Shown here piece after piece: positions 17,731-27,216 of a DNA stretch of 64,000 bases (its first letter is position 1; the number at the start of each line of letters is the position of its first letter). The notes under the pieces are model-generated. The model did no database searches and was not told the origin of the DNA. It saw only the letters and a list, made by a program, of their open reading frames with translations. Location of the stretch: positions 1 through 64,000 of the forward strand of contig NZ_AQVE01000019.1 of the NCBI RefSeq assembly GCF_000371925.1, given 5' to 3'. The stretch comes from Thiolinea disciformis DSM 14473 (GTDB taxonomy: Bacteria > Pseudomonadota > Gammaproteobacteria > Thiotrichales > Thiotrichaceae). A program made the position numbers and the translations under genes.

Positions 17731-19113
17731 ATGAAAGACCATATGATGAAACAAATCACTAAAATCTCCCCTTTGATGTTGGCGACAGGCTTATTAGCGC
17801 TATTAGCTAGCAGCTCCAGTTTGGCGGAAGGCACTACGATTCAAGTTCAGCCTAAGGATACGCTCGGCAGTATTGTCTCTAAACATTATCCAAATCATCC
17901 GAAACGTAAGGCATTAATGCGTTATTTGTTGGAAACAAATCCAACAGCCTTTAAAGAAAATAACTTCCATCAACTGATTGTTGGCAAAGAGCTTAAATTA
18001 CCGACTCTCGACTCCCTGCCAAGTGAGTTACAATACAACGCTGAAGCTAAAACGCCAGAGCCTGCTAAACCTACTGCGCCTACTAGCACACAAGAAACAG
18101 CAGATACCCAGCTTAAGGTAGAAAGTCCAACGGCAACACGGATCGCTGAATTAGAGGCTCAGCTCAAAGCGCTACAAACTCAAGTGTCTGAACCACCGCC
18201 AGCAGCAACGACCAGTGGGGACGATGTAGAATTTCTTAAGCAACAGCTTGATCAAATTGAAGCGGCGAATGAAGAATTACTGGCAGAAAATAAAAAACTT
18301 AAACAAACTCAAGAACAAAGCACCACACCCAACACAACGACTGAATCCAATACCCCCACTGTGGATGCAGATGCCTTAGCTCAACAATTAGATAGCATTG
18401 AAGCGGCGAATGAAGAATTACTGACGGAAAATAAAAAATTAAAAGAGCAATTAGCAGCAGGTAAGCCCGCTGAGGGTGGTGACGATGTAGCATTTTTAAA
18501 AAAACAATTTGAAGATATTTCTGCCACTAATGAACAAATTTTAGCTGAAAAGAAAACACTCGAAGACCAACTACAAACCGCACAGCAACAAGCCGCTTCA
18601 GTCCCAACCCTACAAAACCAATTAGATACCACCAATAAAGATTTACTCTTAGTGCGCGCAGCTTTAGCAAATGCTGAACTCAGTCGCAGTCAACAAACGA
18701 GTGGTGCGCCTTGGTGGTTATGGGGTGCATCACTAATATTGATTCCGCTAGCTTGGTGGTTAGGCCGCAAGCCATACGTTCAGCCATTAGCTACACCCAG
18801 CCCAATCCCTAAAGCGAATAATCCTAAACCGCCAAGCTTAGCCCCTCAGGAAACGGCTCAAGCTGCTCTTGCAACCAGATCACTTGAGCAGGAAGCGGTA
18901 TTTAAAACAGCCGACCAAAGCACCTTGGCCGATATGCAGCTTGCTGCGGCGAATGACGATAATCCTGAAGCTGCCATCAAATTGGATATGGTACGTGCTT
19001 ATTTAGATTTACGTGATGCCTCTGCGGCACAACCCTTATTGCGCGAAATTCTGGAAGAAGGTGGTATGAGACAGCAGCAAGAGGCACGGGAGATTTTATC
19101 GTTCTTGTCCTAA
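17731..19113 (+). CDS. fimV: short FimV-like protein
   Basis: The product has 460 residues. A signal peptide ends near SSLAEG. A FimV/LysM-like N-terminal domain follows (IQVQPKDTLGSIVSKHYPNHP, with NPTAFKENNFHQLIVGKELKLP). A coiled coil contains three repeats of the type QQLDQIEAANEELLAENKKL. A TM segment (WWLWGASLILIPLAWWLG) and the FimV C-terminal helical domain (AIKLDMVRAYLDLRDASAAQPLLREIL) complete it. FimV organises polar type IV pili and twitching regulation. At about half the usual length it lacks most of the acidic cytoplasmic region. The ATG at 17743 is an alternative start. Confidence 0.85.
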   Translation: MKDHMMKQITKISPLMLATGLLALLASSSSLAEGTTIQVQPKDTLGSIVSKHYPNHPKRKALMRYLLETNPTAFKENNFHQLIVGKELKLPTLDSLPSELQYNAEAKTPEPAKPTAPTSTQETADTQLKVESPTATRIAELEAQLKALQTQVSEPPPAATTSGDDVEFLKQQLDQIEAANEELLAENKKLKQTQEQSTTPNTTTESNTPTVDADALAQQLDSIEAANEELLTENKKLKEQLAAGKPAEGGDDVAFLKKQFEDISATNEQILAEKKTLEDQLQTAQQQAASVPTLQNQLDTTNKDLLLVRAALANAELSRSQQTSGAPWWLWGASLILIPLAWWLGRKPYVQPLATPSPIPKANNPKPPSLAPQETAQAALATRSLEQEAVFKTADQSTLADMQLAAANDDNPEAAIKLDMVRAYLDLRDASAAQPLLREILEEGGMRQQQEAREILSFLS

Positions 19114-19369
19114 AAAACGATGAATAACTAATAGCTTAGCTTGCTAAAGTTAAGCTTTTTCGAGATTTTATAGAGAGTTCTGCTCTTGATTTAGCAGCTA
19201 ATCCTTCAAACTTCCTCGCCCATACTTACGCTATTAGCTTAAAACATGGCTGCTTCGTACATTAGGCTTAATCCTAATTTATGAATGCAAATAAATGTAC
19301 TGCGCCTACTCCAACTCAACACTGAATGATTTATATTCGGGCTTTGATTTAAGCGGGAAGCAGCTTGTT

Positions 19370-20077
19370 ATGTCAGCCTTTACATTACCAGAAAAACGTA
19401 TTCTCACACGCCTATTCATTTTGGCCTTAGTCATTACGCTACCTTTGACGTTTTGGGCAGTTCAATGGAAGCGTTCGGCTATTGAAACTCAGCTTGCCCA
19501 ACAAGCGCGAGTGGCTTTATCCCAAGCCGGTTTGCCCGTTGTTAATTTACGTTTCGAGGGACGCGATGCGATTTTAACTGGTGCGATCAATGATTCAAGC
19601 AAACTTTCCGACATCTTAGATACGGTCGAATCTGTCAAAGGCGTACGTGACGCAAACTATGTGCCTAGTTCACAGAACCTCGTAAAGCTAGCTCCAGCAA
19701 CCTTTGATGCACCTGTTAAAACAAACAAAACCCATCCATTGGAGCAACAAGACTTAAGCAAAATCAGCTTCGTTTATGCTCAGGCTACACTGAATGAAGA
19801 ATCTTTTACCGTTTTAAATCAATTAGTAGAACAACTTAAACACTACCCAAACGCTCAAGTTGAAATTGGTGTACATACCAATCAACAAGGCACAGCGTTG
19901 GGGCGCATGGCGGCAACGCAGGCCCGTGCTGAGACTATTACACAATATTTAATTGATAAGGGCATAGAACCACAAAGGCTGGTCGCAAAAGGCTACGGCG
20001 CTACCCGCCCACTTGATCAAACAGAGCCCAGTGCTATCCAGAATCGGCGCGTTGAATTAACGGTTTTGAAGGAATAA
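19370..20077 (+). CDS. BON and OmpA-domain membrane protein
   Basis: The chosen start (MSAFTLPEKRIL, GGGAAG upstream) gives 235 residues; an upstream in-frame ATG at 19295 adds 25 residues without membrane-protein character. One TM segment (LFILALVITLPLTFWAVQW) is followed by a BON domain (about 45-105) and an OmpA-type peptidoglycan-binding domain (ATLNEESFTVLNQLVEQLKHYP to NRRVELTVL, including TQARAETITQYLIDKGI). It is probably anchored in the inner membrane and binds the cell wall. It lies three bases before the next gene. Confidence 0.85.
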   Translation: MSAFTLPEKRILTRLFILALVITLPLTFWAVQWKRSAIETQLAQQARVALSQAGLPVVNLRFEGRDAILTGAINDSSKLSDILDTVESVKGVRDANYVPSSQNLVKLAPATFDAPVKTNKTHPLEQQDLSKISFVYAQATLNEESFTVLNQLVEQLKHYPNAQVEIGVHTNQQGTALGRMAATQARAETITQYLIDKGIEPQRLVAKGYGATRPLDQTEPSAIQNRRVELTVLKE

Positions 20078-20080
20078 CTT

Positions 20081-20794
20081 ATGAGCCCCATCAGCATTCA
20101 AACCATCCTCATTTCTTCCAGTCTTTTTTTAGTGGGTCTGGCCATTGGTTGGTGGGTAAGAATGCTATATCACAGTGCAACTAAGCAAACCTTCTTACAG
20201 GAACTCAATCAACTGCGCGAACGGCACAAACTTAATCGTCAAGAACATGAAAAAACACAGCAAGAACTCGCCAAGCTGAAAAAAATGTATGAGTTTTCCT
20301 TGCAACAAAAAAAACAACTGACTAGCGCTTTGACACAAGAACTATATCACGAAGATTATTTGAAACTACGTAAGCAACTGGAACAAACGCGCAAACAACT
20401 TGACCAGTCTCAGGCAGAAGTAAAACGGCGCGAGCGGCATATTTTGCGCTTGGTAGATTTAGCACGTACTTTGAAGAAACAATTACCGCATGTGCAAAAC
20501 GCAGGCTCCACCGAATCACTAACACAGGCCCAAGCACTGCCGCTATTTTTTTCGAATCAGCCTGATGACCTTCAGCAAATTGATGGTATCACCCACGAGA
20601 TTGCACGCAAATTGCAGCAATTAGGCATTCACCAATTTCGCCAATTAGCCGAATGCACTCCCTCACAACTTCAACAAATCACAGAATTGCTTGGCAAGGA
20701 ACAGGAGTTACCCGTGAAAGAGTGGGTATTGCTGGCCAAACAATTGGTTCTTACCCCACTCAAAAATACTAGGCAACTACGTCAAGCAAGCTAG
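20081..20794 (+). CDS. membrane-anchored coiled-coil protein with helix-hairpin-helix domain
   Basis: The product has 237 residues. An N-terminal TM segment (ILISSSLFLVGLAIGWWV) is followed by a long coiled coil (about 35-150, rich in Gln/Lys/Leu). A C-terminal helix-hairpin-helix-like segment (DDLQQIDGITHEIARKLQQLGIHQFRQLAE) resembles DNA-binding HhH motifs of the kind also seen fused to ribosomal or membrane proteins. It is in an operon with the BON-OmpA gene. Function is unknown; the pairing suggests an envelope structural or nucleoid-tethering role, which is speculative. Confidence 0.8.
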   Translation: MSPISIQTILISSSLFLVGLAIGWWVRMLYHSATKQTFLQELNQLRERHKLNRQEHEKTQQELAKLKKMYEFSLQQKKQLTSALTQELYHEDYLKLRKQLEQTRKQLDQSQAEVKRRERHILRLVDLARTLKKQLPHVQNAGSTESLTQAQALPLFFSNQPDDLQQIDGITHEIARKLQQLGIHQFRQLAECTPSQLQQITELLGKEQELPVKEWVLLAKQLVLTPLKNTRQLRQAS

Positions 20795-20797
20795 ATG

Positions 20798-21304
20798 TTA
20801 AAAACGTTTAGCCTCGGTGTTGGCTTGACGAGTATAAACGCGCATGACACCGTGTTGATGCTCGGCATTATAAATTAAAGCCACTTCACGCCCACCACCA
20901 GCGCCTAGAAAATAGGTCTGTTGTTGCAGCGCTTGCGGTTGCCACCAAGCAATCTGAGGGGCATTGTCCAAAAAATGTTGCCGCATCAGTTCAGGTGTTA
21001 AATCTTGCTGCTGCAAACGACTCTCAATAATGAAACGCTTCACCGCTTCTGGCGGCAAACTGAACTGATACCAATCCATCGACCCATCTGGCAAACGTCG
21101 CCGCATAGCTTGAGCCTCACTAATTTGCTCAGGCTTTGCCCCAAACCAATCCGATAAGGCACGTTTTACTTCCGTATCATTCGGTTTTTGATAAGCGGCT
21201 TGCGATAAAGGAAAAAAATATTCAGCCACATAAGGCGTGATGACGAGTATAACGCCAAACAAAATGACAGTAGCCATCAATAGAGGGTAAAAATACTTGC
21301 GCAT
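20798..21304 (-). CDS. membrane-anchored hypothetical protein
   Basis: The product has 168 residues with an N-terminal TM segment (FYPLLMATVILFGVILVITPYVAEYF). The soluble part is rich in Gln/Arg/Trp (GSMDWYQFSLPPEAVKRFIIESRL, IAWWQPQALQQQTYFLGAGG). I recognise no family. It directly follows the TatD gene with no gap, so the two are probably co-transcribed. Its 3' end is three bases from the convergent HhH gene. Confidence 0.75.
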   Translation of the reverse strand: MRKYFYPLLMATVILFGVILVITPYVAEYFFPLSQAAYQKPNDTEVKRALSDWFGAKPEQISEAQAMRRRLPDGSMDWYQFSLPPEAVKRFIIESRLQQQDLTPELMRQHFLDNAPQIAWWQPQALQQQTYFLGAGGGREVALIYNAEHQHGVMRVYTRQANTEAKRF

Positions 21305-22069
21305 TCAAGTTATTCCAAACAAACGTTGTGCATTCGCGCTGGTGAAAGCCGCAACTTCTTCCACCGATACGCCCCGCAAGGCGGCAACCGTTTCCGCCAC
21401 GATGGGGAGACGTAAGGGTGTATTACGCTTACCACGCCATTGGCTATCAGGTTGATCGGGTGCATCGGTTTCTAATAATAAACATTCACTCGGCAATGCA
21501 GCGACTATGCGCCGCAAACGCTGGGCACGCTCATAAGTCACTGTCCCACCAATGCCAACATAAAAACCTTGCTCCATCAAGCTATCCACTTGTTGCTGAC
21601 TGCCCGCAAAACTATGAATCACACCGCGTAAACCGCCAATACGGCGAATGTATTTAATCACCTGATCCACAGAACGTCGCGCATGAATAATCAGGGGTAG
21701 ATCATAGTGCTTTGCCAAACGCAATTGAGCGACAAAATATTCGATTTGCTGCGAGACATCCAATTCAGGTATGAAAAAATCCAAACCACATTCGCCTAGC
21801 GCCACAGCCTCACCTTGTTCCAAGTAGTGTTGCAATTGCTGCAAATGCTCTGGGCGATGTTCAGCCAAATAAATAGGATGTAAGCCAAAGCTAGCGTGTA
21901 ATTCAGCATGTTGCTGGGCTAAATGGCGGATACTTTTCCAACTAGCAGCCGTAATAGCGGGTAAAATTAAATCACTTACCTGTTTTTCACGCATCTGCTG
22001 CAACAAATCAACGCGGTCGCAATCAAAGCTTTCATCATCGAAATGACAATGTGTATCGATTAGGCGCAT
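21305..22069 (-). CDS. tatD: TatD-family metal-dependent DNase
   Basis: The product has 254 residues in a TIM-barrel amidohydrolase fold: metal ligands DTHCHFD at the N-terminus, ASFGLHP, ALGECGLDF, PLIIHARRS, VIHSFAG, and ETDAPDQ near the C-terminus. TatD-type proteins are 3'-5' DNases or deacylases; the NTPLRLPIVAETVAALRG segment is typical of the YjjV/TatD branch. It shares its 3' border with the hypothetical membrane protein gene. Confidence 0.9.
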   Translation of the reverse strand: MRLIDTHCHFDDESFDCDRVDLLQQMREKQVSDLILPAITAASWKSIRHLAQQHAELHASFGLHPIYLAEHRPEHLQQLQHYLEQGEAVALGECGLDFFIPELDVSQQIEYFVAQLRLAKHYDLPLIIHARRSVDQVIKYIRRIGGLRGVIHSFAGSQQQVDSLMEQGFYVGIGGTVTYERAQRLRRIVAALPSECLLLETDAPDQPDSQWRGKRNTPLRLPIVAETVAALRGVSVEEVAAFTSANAQRLFGIT

Positions 22070-22139
22070 AGATTAGCTTGACCTTGGCTTTGCAAAATAG
22101 ACTAAAATCATTCAACCATCACTTTGGGGATTTATCATA

Positions 22140-23804
22140 ATGATTAAACTACGCCTTCCCATTTGCCTGCTAGCATTAACCACACTGTTTCCTGCGTGGA
22201 GTTATGCAGGCATTGCGGCAGACTCAACCATCGCGCAAGTGGTAGTATATCCTGATAGCGCTCGCATTACGCGCTTGGCAAAAATTGCAATCCCCAGCGG
22301 TGAAAGTCAAATTACATTGGCAGGCTTACCAGTTCAGCTTGATGCCGATTCACTGCGCGTCTCCGGCCAAGGCTCTGCGCCGGTCAGCTTAGGCAGCGTG
22401 CAATTAGTGGAGCAATTATCTGCGCAAGCCGTGCAAGAACGTGAAAAGCAGTTACAAGAAGAAATTCGTCTATGGGAAGCCAAGCGTCAAGAAATGGTCG
22501 ACGCACAAGCCCGTGCCAAACAACAATTGGAATTTATTCGCGCGACTGGGTTGCCGAAAACGGATGACAAAGGCGAGAGCGCTAGTGTTATACCGGTTGA
22601 ACAATGGCAACAAGCTTGGCGCACTTTAGAAATCGCGACTGCTGAGGCTCAAGCTAACATTAGAGCCGCTGACCAAAGCTTATTGGCCTTTGACCGTGGC
22701 TTGGAAAAATTGCGTAAAGAATTGGCTCAAATCGCAACAGGCTCGACCAGCACCCGCAGCGCTATCTTATATGTGAACGCTCAAGCGCCTAGTGATTTAA
22801 CCCTGAATATCCATTACCAAATTCAGGGTGCAAGCTGGCGTCCTGTGTACGAAGCCGATTTAGATAGTAAAACCAGCACCATCAAACTCAAAACCCAAGC
22901 AGAAATTCAGCAAACTACTGGCGAAGATTGGTCAGAAGTGCAGGTTAATCTATCTACTTTGCGCCCTGCGTCTGGACAATTGGCATTGCCTGAATTGAAT
23001 AGCTGGTCAGTGGGCTTATATGATGAACATCTTGCTCAACGTCCCTCCGCAGCAGACGCGATGGCCGCAGCCGAAGGGGATATGGCAAACCAAGCCGTTG
23101 GCGGAGCCATGGAAAAATCAGCTGTCGCTGTTGCCCCTGCTGCCCCTATCGCTATGCAAGAAATCTCGTCTTTACGATTTACTACGGACTATCAAGCTGA
23201 GTATCAAGCCCCCGGAAAGCTAAGCCTCAACTCCGGCAGTGATAGTCGACGCTTAACGTTGACAGTACAAAAGCTAGCAAGTACTTTGGGTATTTATAGT
23301 GTGCCCCGCCTTGATCCACGCGCTTTTGTACGCGCAGAAACGACTTATGAAGGTAATGAGCCGCTCATTGCAGGTCCGGTCAGTTTATATCGAGATGGCA
23401 ATTTTATTGGAAATAGTCAACTGGCTAGTGTGCTAAAAGGCGAACTGGTCAAGCTCGATTTTGGCGAAGACAACCTTGTTAAACTGAAATTTCAGCCTAG
23501 CCCCGAGTCGACCCATAGTTCAGGCATTATCAATAGTCGCAAAAGCCTACAACGTCAGTATTTAGTCACGATGGCCAATCAGCATGAAGATGCGCGCAAT
23601 ATCACGTTATACGATGTTATTCCGACCTCGGATACTGACCAAATTACGATTAACATGCTAGGAGATCGCCCGAGTGAGCAAAATGTTGATAATAAAAAAG
23701 GTGTGATGAGTTGGGTGCGAGAAGTCTCTGCGGGCAGTAGCGATCAAATTGAATACGGCTATGTTGTTAGTTACCCCGAGGACAAAGACGTATCAGGTTT
23801 ATAA
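22140..23804 (+). CDS. DUF4139 (MuiA-type) secreted protein
   Basis: The product has 554 residues. A signal peptide ends near SYAGIA. The N-terminal DUF4140-like segment (IAQVVVYPDSARITRLAKIAIPSGESQITLAGLP) is followed by a coiled coil (about 95-190) and the C-terminal DUF4139 beta domain (LNIHYQIQGASWRPVYEADLD to DQIEYGYVVSYP). MuiA was named as a mucoidy inhibitor; the biochemical role is unknown. It lies two bases before the phosphodiesterase gene and the two look co-transcribed. Confidence 0.88.
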   Translation: MIKLRLPICLLALTTLFPAWSYAGIAADSTIAQVVVYPDSARITRLAKIAIPSGESQITLAGLPVQLDADSLRVSGQGSAPVSLGSVQLVEQLSAQAVQEREKQLQEEIRLWEAKRQEMVDAQARAKQQLEFIRATGLPKTDDKGESASVIPVEQWQQAWRTLEIATAEAQANIRAADQSLLAFDRGLEKLRKELAQIATGSTSTRSAILYVNAQAPSDLTLNIHYQIQGASWRPVYEADLDSKTSTIKLKTQAEIQQTTGEDWSEVQVNLSTLRPASGQLALPELNSWSVGLYDEHLAQRPSAADAMAAAEGDMANQAVGGAMEKSAVAVAPAAPIAMQEISSLRFTTDYQAEYQAPGKLSLNSGSDSRRLTLTVQKLASTLGIYSVPRLDPRAFVRAETTYEGNEPLIAGPVSLYRDGNFIGNSQLASVLKGELVKLDFGEDNLVKLKFQPSPESTHSSGIINSRKSLQRQYLVTMANQHEDARNITLYDVIPTSDTDQITINMLGDRPSEQNVDNKKGVMSWVREVSAGSSDQIEYGYVVSYPEDKDVSGL

Positions 23805-23806
23805 TC

Positions 23807-24598
23807 ATGAAAACGCTACGCTTGCTGCAAATTACCGATACCCATTGTTTTAGTGATGACCATACCTCGCTGTTTTGGTCGGCTTTGCCAGTGAAGCCCA
23901 ATCAATCACTACAGCGGCTATTGGCACATTTTCAGCGGCACGCTGCTGATGCCTTAATTATTAGTGGCGATTTGGCGCAAGAAGAAAGCTTAGCAACGTA
24001 CCAGCGCCTGAATCAGCATCTAGCGCTGGCACCTGCTCCCGTGTATGTGCTGCCCGGCAATCATGATGTCCCCGAGCTCATGGCGCAAGTGTTTCAAGCA
24101 CCCACTAGCCATGCGCATTTTCAAACCTCAGCTAACTTTGGCTTTTGGCATTGTTATTTCCTAGATACCAGTTTAGCGGGTCATGGCGCGGGGTATTTGA
24201 GTCAGCAAAAACTAGACGCCCTAAGGCTCTGGTTTGAACAGCTTGCACCCGAAGATTTTGTGCTGCTATTTATGCATCACCATCCCATTACCATCGGTAG
24301 CGGCTGGATGGAATCGCACGGCCTGCAACAAGCCGAGCAATTTTGGGACTGTGTTGCGCCTTTTCCACAATTAAAAGCCATTGGTTTTGGGCATATTCAC
24401 AATAGCCATCAGGGTAGTTATCAACTGCCGGATGGGCGCATTATCCCCGTGCTAGGCACACCTGCTACTTGTGTGCAATTGGCGCATACCCAAGCCACTA
24501 TTCAATTTGAGCATACTCGCTCCGGATGGCGCGAGTGGCTCTTAGCAGCAGACGGAACGCTTAGCAGCAACGTGCACTTCTTACCTTCTGTCAATTAG
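23807..24598 (+). CDS. cpdA: CpdA-like metallophosphoesterase
   Basis: The product has 263 residues with all the calcineurin-type metal motifs: QITDTHCF, ISGDLAQE, LPGNHDVPE, MHHHP and GFGHIHNSHQG. This set fits 3',5'-cAMP phosphodiesterase CpdA. It could act on other cyclic nucleotides. It follows the DUF4139 gene closely and overlaps the convergent tpm gene by four bases at the stop codons. Confidence 0.88.
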   Translation: MKTLRLLQITDTHCFSDDHTSLFWSALPVKPNQSLQRLLAHFQRHAADALIISGDLAQEESLATYQRLNQHLALAPAPVYVLPGNHDVPELMAQVFQAPTSHAHFQTSANFGFWHCYFLDTSLAGHGAGYLSQQKLDALRLWFEQLAPEDFVLLFMHHHPITIGSGWMESHGLQQAEQFWDCVAPFPQLKAIGFGHIHNSHQGSYQLPDGRIIPVLGTPATCVQLAHTQATIQFEHTRSGWREWLLAADGTLSSNVHFLPSVN

Positions 24599-25251
24599 CG
24601 CGGTTTTAAGAAAAACACATGCTCATCCAATTCGGTAATGCCCTTATTACGGAAGCCCGAAAAGGTATCTAAGGCAGGAATGGTATAGATTCTGACGATT
24701 TTGTAGGTTGCCTCATAATAATCTCGCACTTCTTGTTCACTCACCGAAAAAGGTGGACCGCTCGCAATCGACTGATCATATTCAACCGTAATTAATAAAA
24801 TCGTATTACTGGGCGAAACGATTTTCAGAAAATGCTCTGCATACGCTGGGCGCATCGCTGGTGGCAAAGCAATTAACGAGGCGCGATCATAAACGGCACC
24901 GCACTCCGCTAGGTCTGCCGCTGTCAGATCAAAGAAATCCCCTACCAAAATCACCAAATTCTCTGTTTCCCAGCGCGTAAATGAACCTTGTTGTTGAATG
25001 ACTGGTGTTAATTCGTTTTCAGCAAAAAAGTCACGCACCGCAATCTCGCTTAGCTCAATCCCTAACACCGGATAGCCTTGAGCACGTAACCACAACATAT
25101 CTAAACTCTTACCACATAAGGGTACAAACACCCTCGTTCCTTCAGGAACATTCAGTTGCGGCCAGAAAGATTCCAAATGGCTATTAATGGCGGATTGATG
25201 AAATCCGATTTGATTTTTTTGCCAACGCTGATGCCAAAACTCTGCCTGCAT
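24595..25251 (-). CDS. tpm: thiopurine S-methyltransferase
   Basis: The product has 218 residues, the family length. FWHQRWQKNQIGFHQ, RVFVPLCGKSLDMLWLRAQGYPVLGIELSEIAV (SAM site), DFFDLT and YDRASLIALPPAMR are characteristic of bacterial TPMT. It methylates thiopurines and, in bacteria, selenium or tellurium compounds. It overlaps cpdA convergently by four bases and diverges from bioD. Confidence 0.93.
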   Translation of the reverse strand: MQAEFWHQRWQKNQIGFHQSAINSHLESFWPQLNVPEGTRVFVPLCGKSLDMLWLRAQGYPVLGIELSEIAVRDFFAENELTPVIQQQGSFTRWETENLVILVGDFFDLTAADLAECGAVYDRASLIALPPAMRPAYAEHFLKIVSPSNTILLITVEYDQSIASGPPFSVSEQEVRDYYEATYKIVRIYTIPALDTFSGFRNKGITELDEHVFFLKPR

Positions 25252-25325
25252 AGGTTTCCTCGCAATAGATTGTTAAACTTTGTCGCCCAGTATAATGCGA
25301 AAATTAAAGCAACGAGATAAAGCGT

Positions 25326-25988
25326 GTGAATACGATAGATTTTGAACAGTGGTTGGATGAACTCAGTCAGGGCACTGGCCTATTTATGACGGGCACGGAT
25401 ACAGGTGTGGGAAAAACATGGGTAGGCACACAATTATTACAACGCCTACGCTTAAGAGGAAGACAACTCAAACCACGCAAACCCGTTGAATCGGGTTGGC
25501 TGCCTGAGCAAATCACAGAAACCGACTCCTGGAAACTCGCGCTCTGTGCAACGAATTTTCAGCGCTTGAATCTGATTTGTGCCAATCCCTTAACCCAACC
25601 CCTTTCACCACCTCGTGCGGCGGCCTTGGAAAGCAAAAGCTTAAGTATTCAAGCCTTGGTACAGGCTTGTCGGCAACAGACTCAAGCCTCAGATTTTTTA
25701 TATGTTGAAGGCGCTGGCGGCTTTTATTCACCGTTGGCACACGATGGATTGAATGCGGATTTGGCGGAGCAACTGGGCTTGCCGGTGTTAATAGTCAGTT
25801 TAGATCGGGTGGGCGCATTAAATCATATTTTACTCTGCTACCAAGCCTTAATAGCACGGCGTTTAAACTTGGCAGGCATTATTCTTAATGCCCAACAGCC
25901 AGCGACACCGCATATGGATAATGTCGCTGACTTACGTGCTTTATTGCCTAGCCACGTACCGATTTGGCGTTGGCAGGATCATGGTTAA
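25326..25988 (+). CDS. bioD: dethiobiotin synthetase
   Basis: The product has 220 residues, read from a GTG start. The P-loop GTDTGVGKTWVG, KPVESGW and EGAGGFYSPL are the BioD signatures. The enzyme closes the ureido ring of biotin precursors using CO2 and ATP. It stands apart from other bio genes, at least within this window. The stop overlaps the convergent pilT-family gene by four bases. Confidence 0.92.
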   Translation: MNTIDFEQWLDELSQGTGLFMTGTDTGVGKTWVGTQLLQRLRLRGRQLKPRKPVESGWLPEQITETDSWKLALCATNFQRLNLICANPLTQPLSPPRAAALESKSLSIQALVQACRQQTQASDFLYVEGAGGFYSPLAHDGLNADLAEQLGLPVLIVSLDRVGALNHILLCYQALIARRLNLAGIILNAQQPATPHMDNVADLRALLPSHVPIWRWQDHG

Positions 25989-27208
25989 ATCGAGGGCAAA
26001 CCTAAACGTGCTGCGGCTGCCGCTGCATGTGGAGTCGTTGGCACTGTCTGTACACTACTCACACCGACCACTTGCTCATAAACCGTTTTATCGTTCTTGC
26101 GATTAGCATCCGGAATAAAGCTACCGTGGCCGAAATTCAATTGCCACTCCAAGTTATTACGTGAAGTTGAATATTCTAAAGCCGCTTGTTTAGAAATCTT
26201 CTTCTCGGAATATAGGCGATACAGGGCTTGGTCAAAGCTCACCATCCCATCAGATACCCCTTTTTCAATCACATCCGGTAAATCATTGAAACTCCCTTTA
26301 CGCACTAACTCTGCTACATAAGGCGTATTAATTAATACTTCCGCCGCCAAATGAATGGTATTACTGTCTTCGGAAGGAATTAAACGCTGAGCCACAATAG
26401 CGCGCAGATTTAAAGACAAATCCATTAAGACCCGCCCTTTATGCTCACCCGGGAATAAATACAACATACGCTCCAATGCTTGGACCACATTAATCGCGTG
26501 TAGTGTTGACAATACCAAATGTCCCGTGTCAGCAAAGCCTAATACCGCTTCCATGGTACTCATGTCACGTGCTTCACCTACCATAATCATATCAGGTGCT
26601 TCACGCATCGCTTCACGCATCGCATTGGCATAGCTTAAGGTATCAAAACCAATTTCGCGCTGCCCAATAATCGATTGACCATGCTTAAAAGTATACTCAA
26701 TCGGGTCTTCAATAGTAAGAATATGGCCACAATGGCGTTCATTTCGATATTGAATCAAAGACGCCATCGAAGTCGATTTACCCGCCCCTGTAGAGCCGAC
26801 GAATAAAATCAAACCATCGCGGCGCATGACTAGATCTTTCAGGACATTGGGTAAAGCTAATTCATCAGGCGTGGGAATATGGCTACGAATATGGCGGATA
26901 ACCATTGATACTTCGCCACGCTGGAAATAGAGGTTTAAGCGAAAGCGCCCAATGCCTTTTAAAGCAACCCCCTTATTCAGCTCACGTGATTGCATAAATG
27001 ATTCCATCTCGCTTTGTGCTAAGACTTCTTCTGCAATTTGCCGAATATTACCCGGCTTCATCGGTTCACGACTGATTTTGCGCAATTGTCCACGTACTTT
27101 AATGGAGGCATGTGCACCAGTAGTCAGATAAATATCTGAGCCACCTTGCTTGACCATCATATGCAAGAGTGGCGACAGGCGCATGTCATCATCAATCATA
27201 CTACCCAT
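25985..27208 (-). CDS. third PilT/PilU-family ATPase
   Basis: The product has 407 residues: the N-terminal PAS-like domain (SDIYLTTGAHASIKVRGQLRKI), then the secretion-ATPase core with Walker A GSTGAGKST, Asp box TIEDPIEYTF, Walker B MIMVGEARD and His box LVLSTLHA. The C-terminus is longer than in PilT and lacks the AIRNLIRE-type retraction motif (it reads YVAELVRKGS). The closest relatives are PilU-type. It comes last in a row of three such genes, eight bases after PilU. It is a likely accessory retraction motor. Confidence 0.85.
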   Translation of the reverse strand: MGSMIDDDMRLSPLLHMMVKQGGSDIYLTTGAHASIKVRGQLRKISREPMKPGNIRQIAEEVLAQSEMESFMQSRELNKGVALKGIGRFRLNLYFQRGEVSMVIRHIRSHIPTPDELALPNVLKDLVMRRDGLILFVGSTGAGKSTSMASLIQYRNERHCGHILTIEDPIEYTFKHGQSIIGQREIGFDTLSYANAMREAMREAPDMIMVGEARDMSTMEAVLGFADTGHLVLSTLHAINVVQALERMLYLFPGEHKGRVLMDLSLNLRAIVAQRLIPSEDSNTIHLAAEVLINTPYVAELVRKGSFNDLPDVIEKGVSDGMVSFDQALYRLYSEKKISKQAALEYSTSRNNLEWQLNFGHGSFIPDANRKNDKTVYEQVVGVSSVQTVPTTPHAAAAAARLGLPSI

Positions 27209-27216
27209 AATTATTC

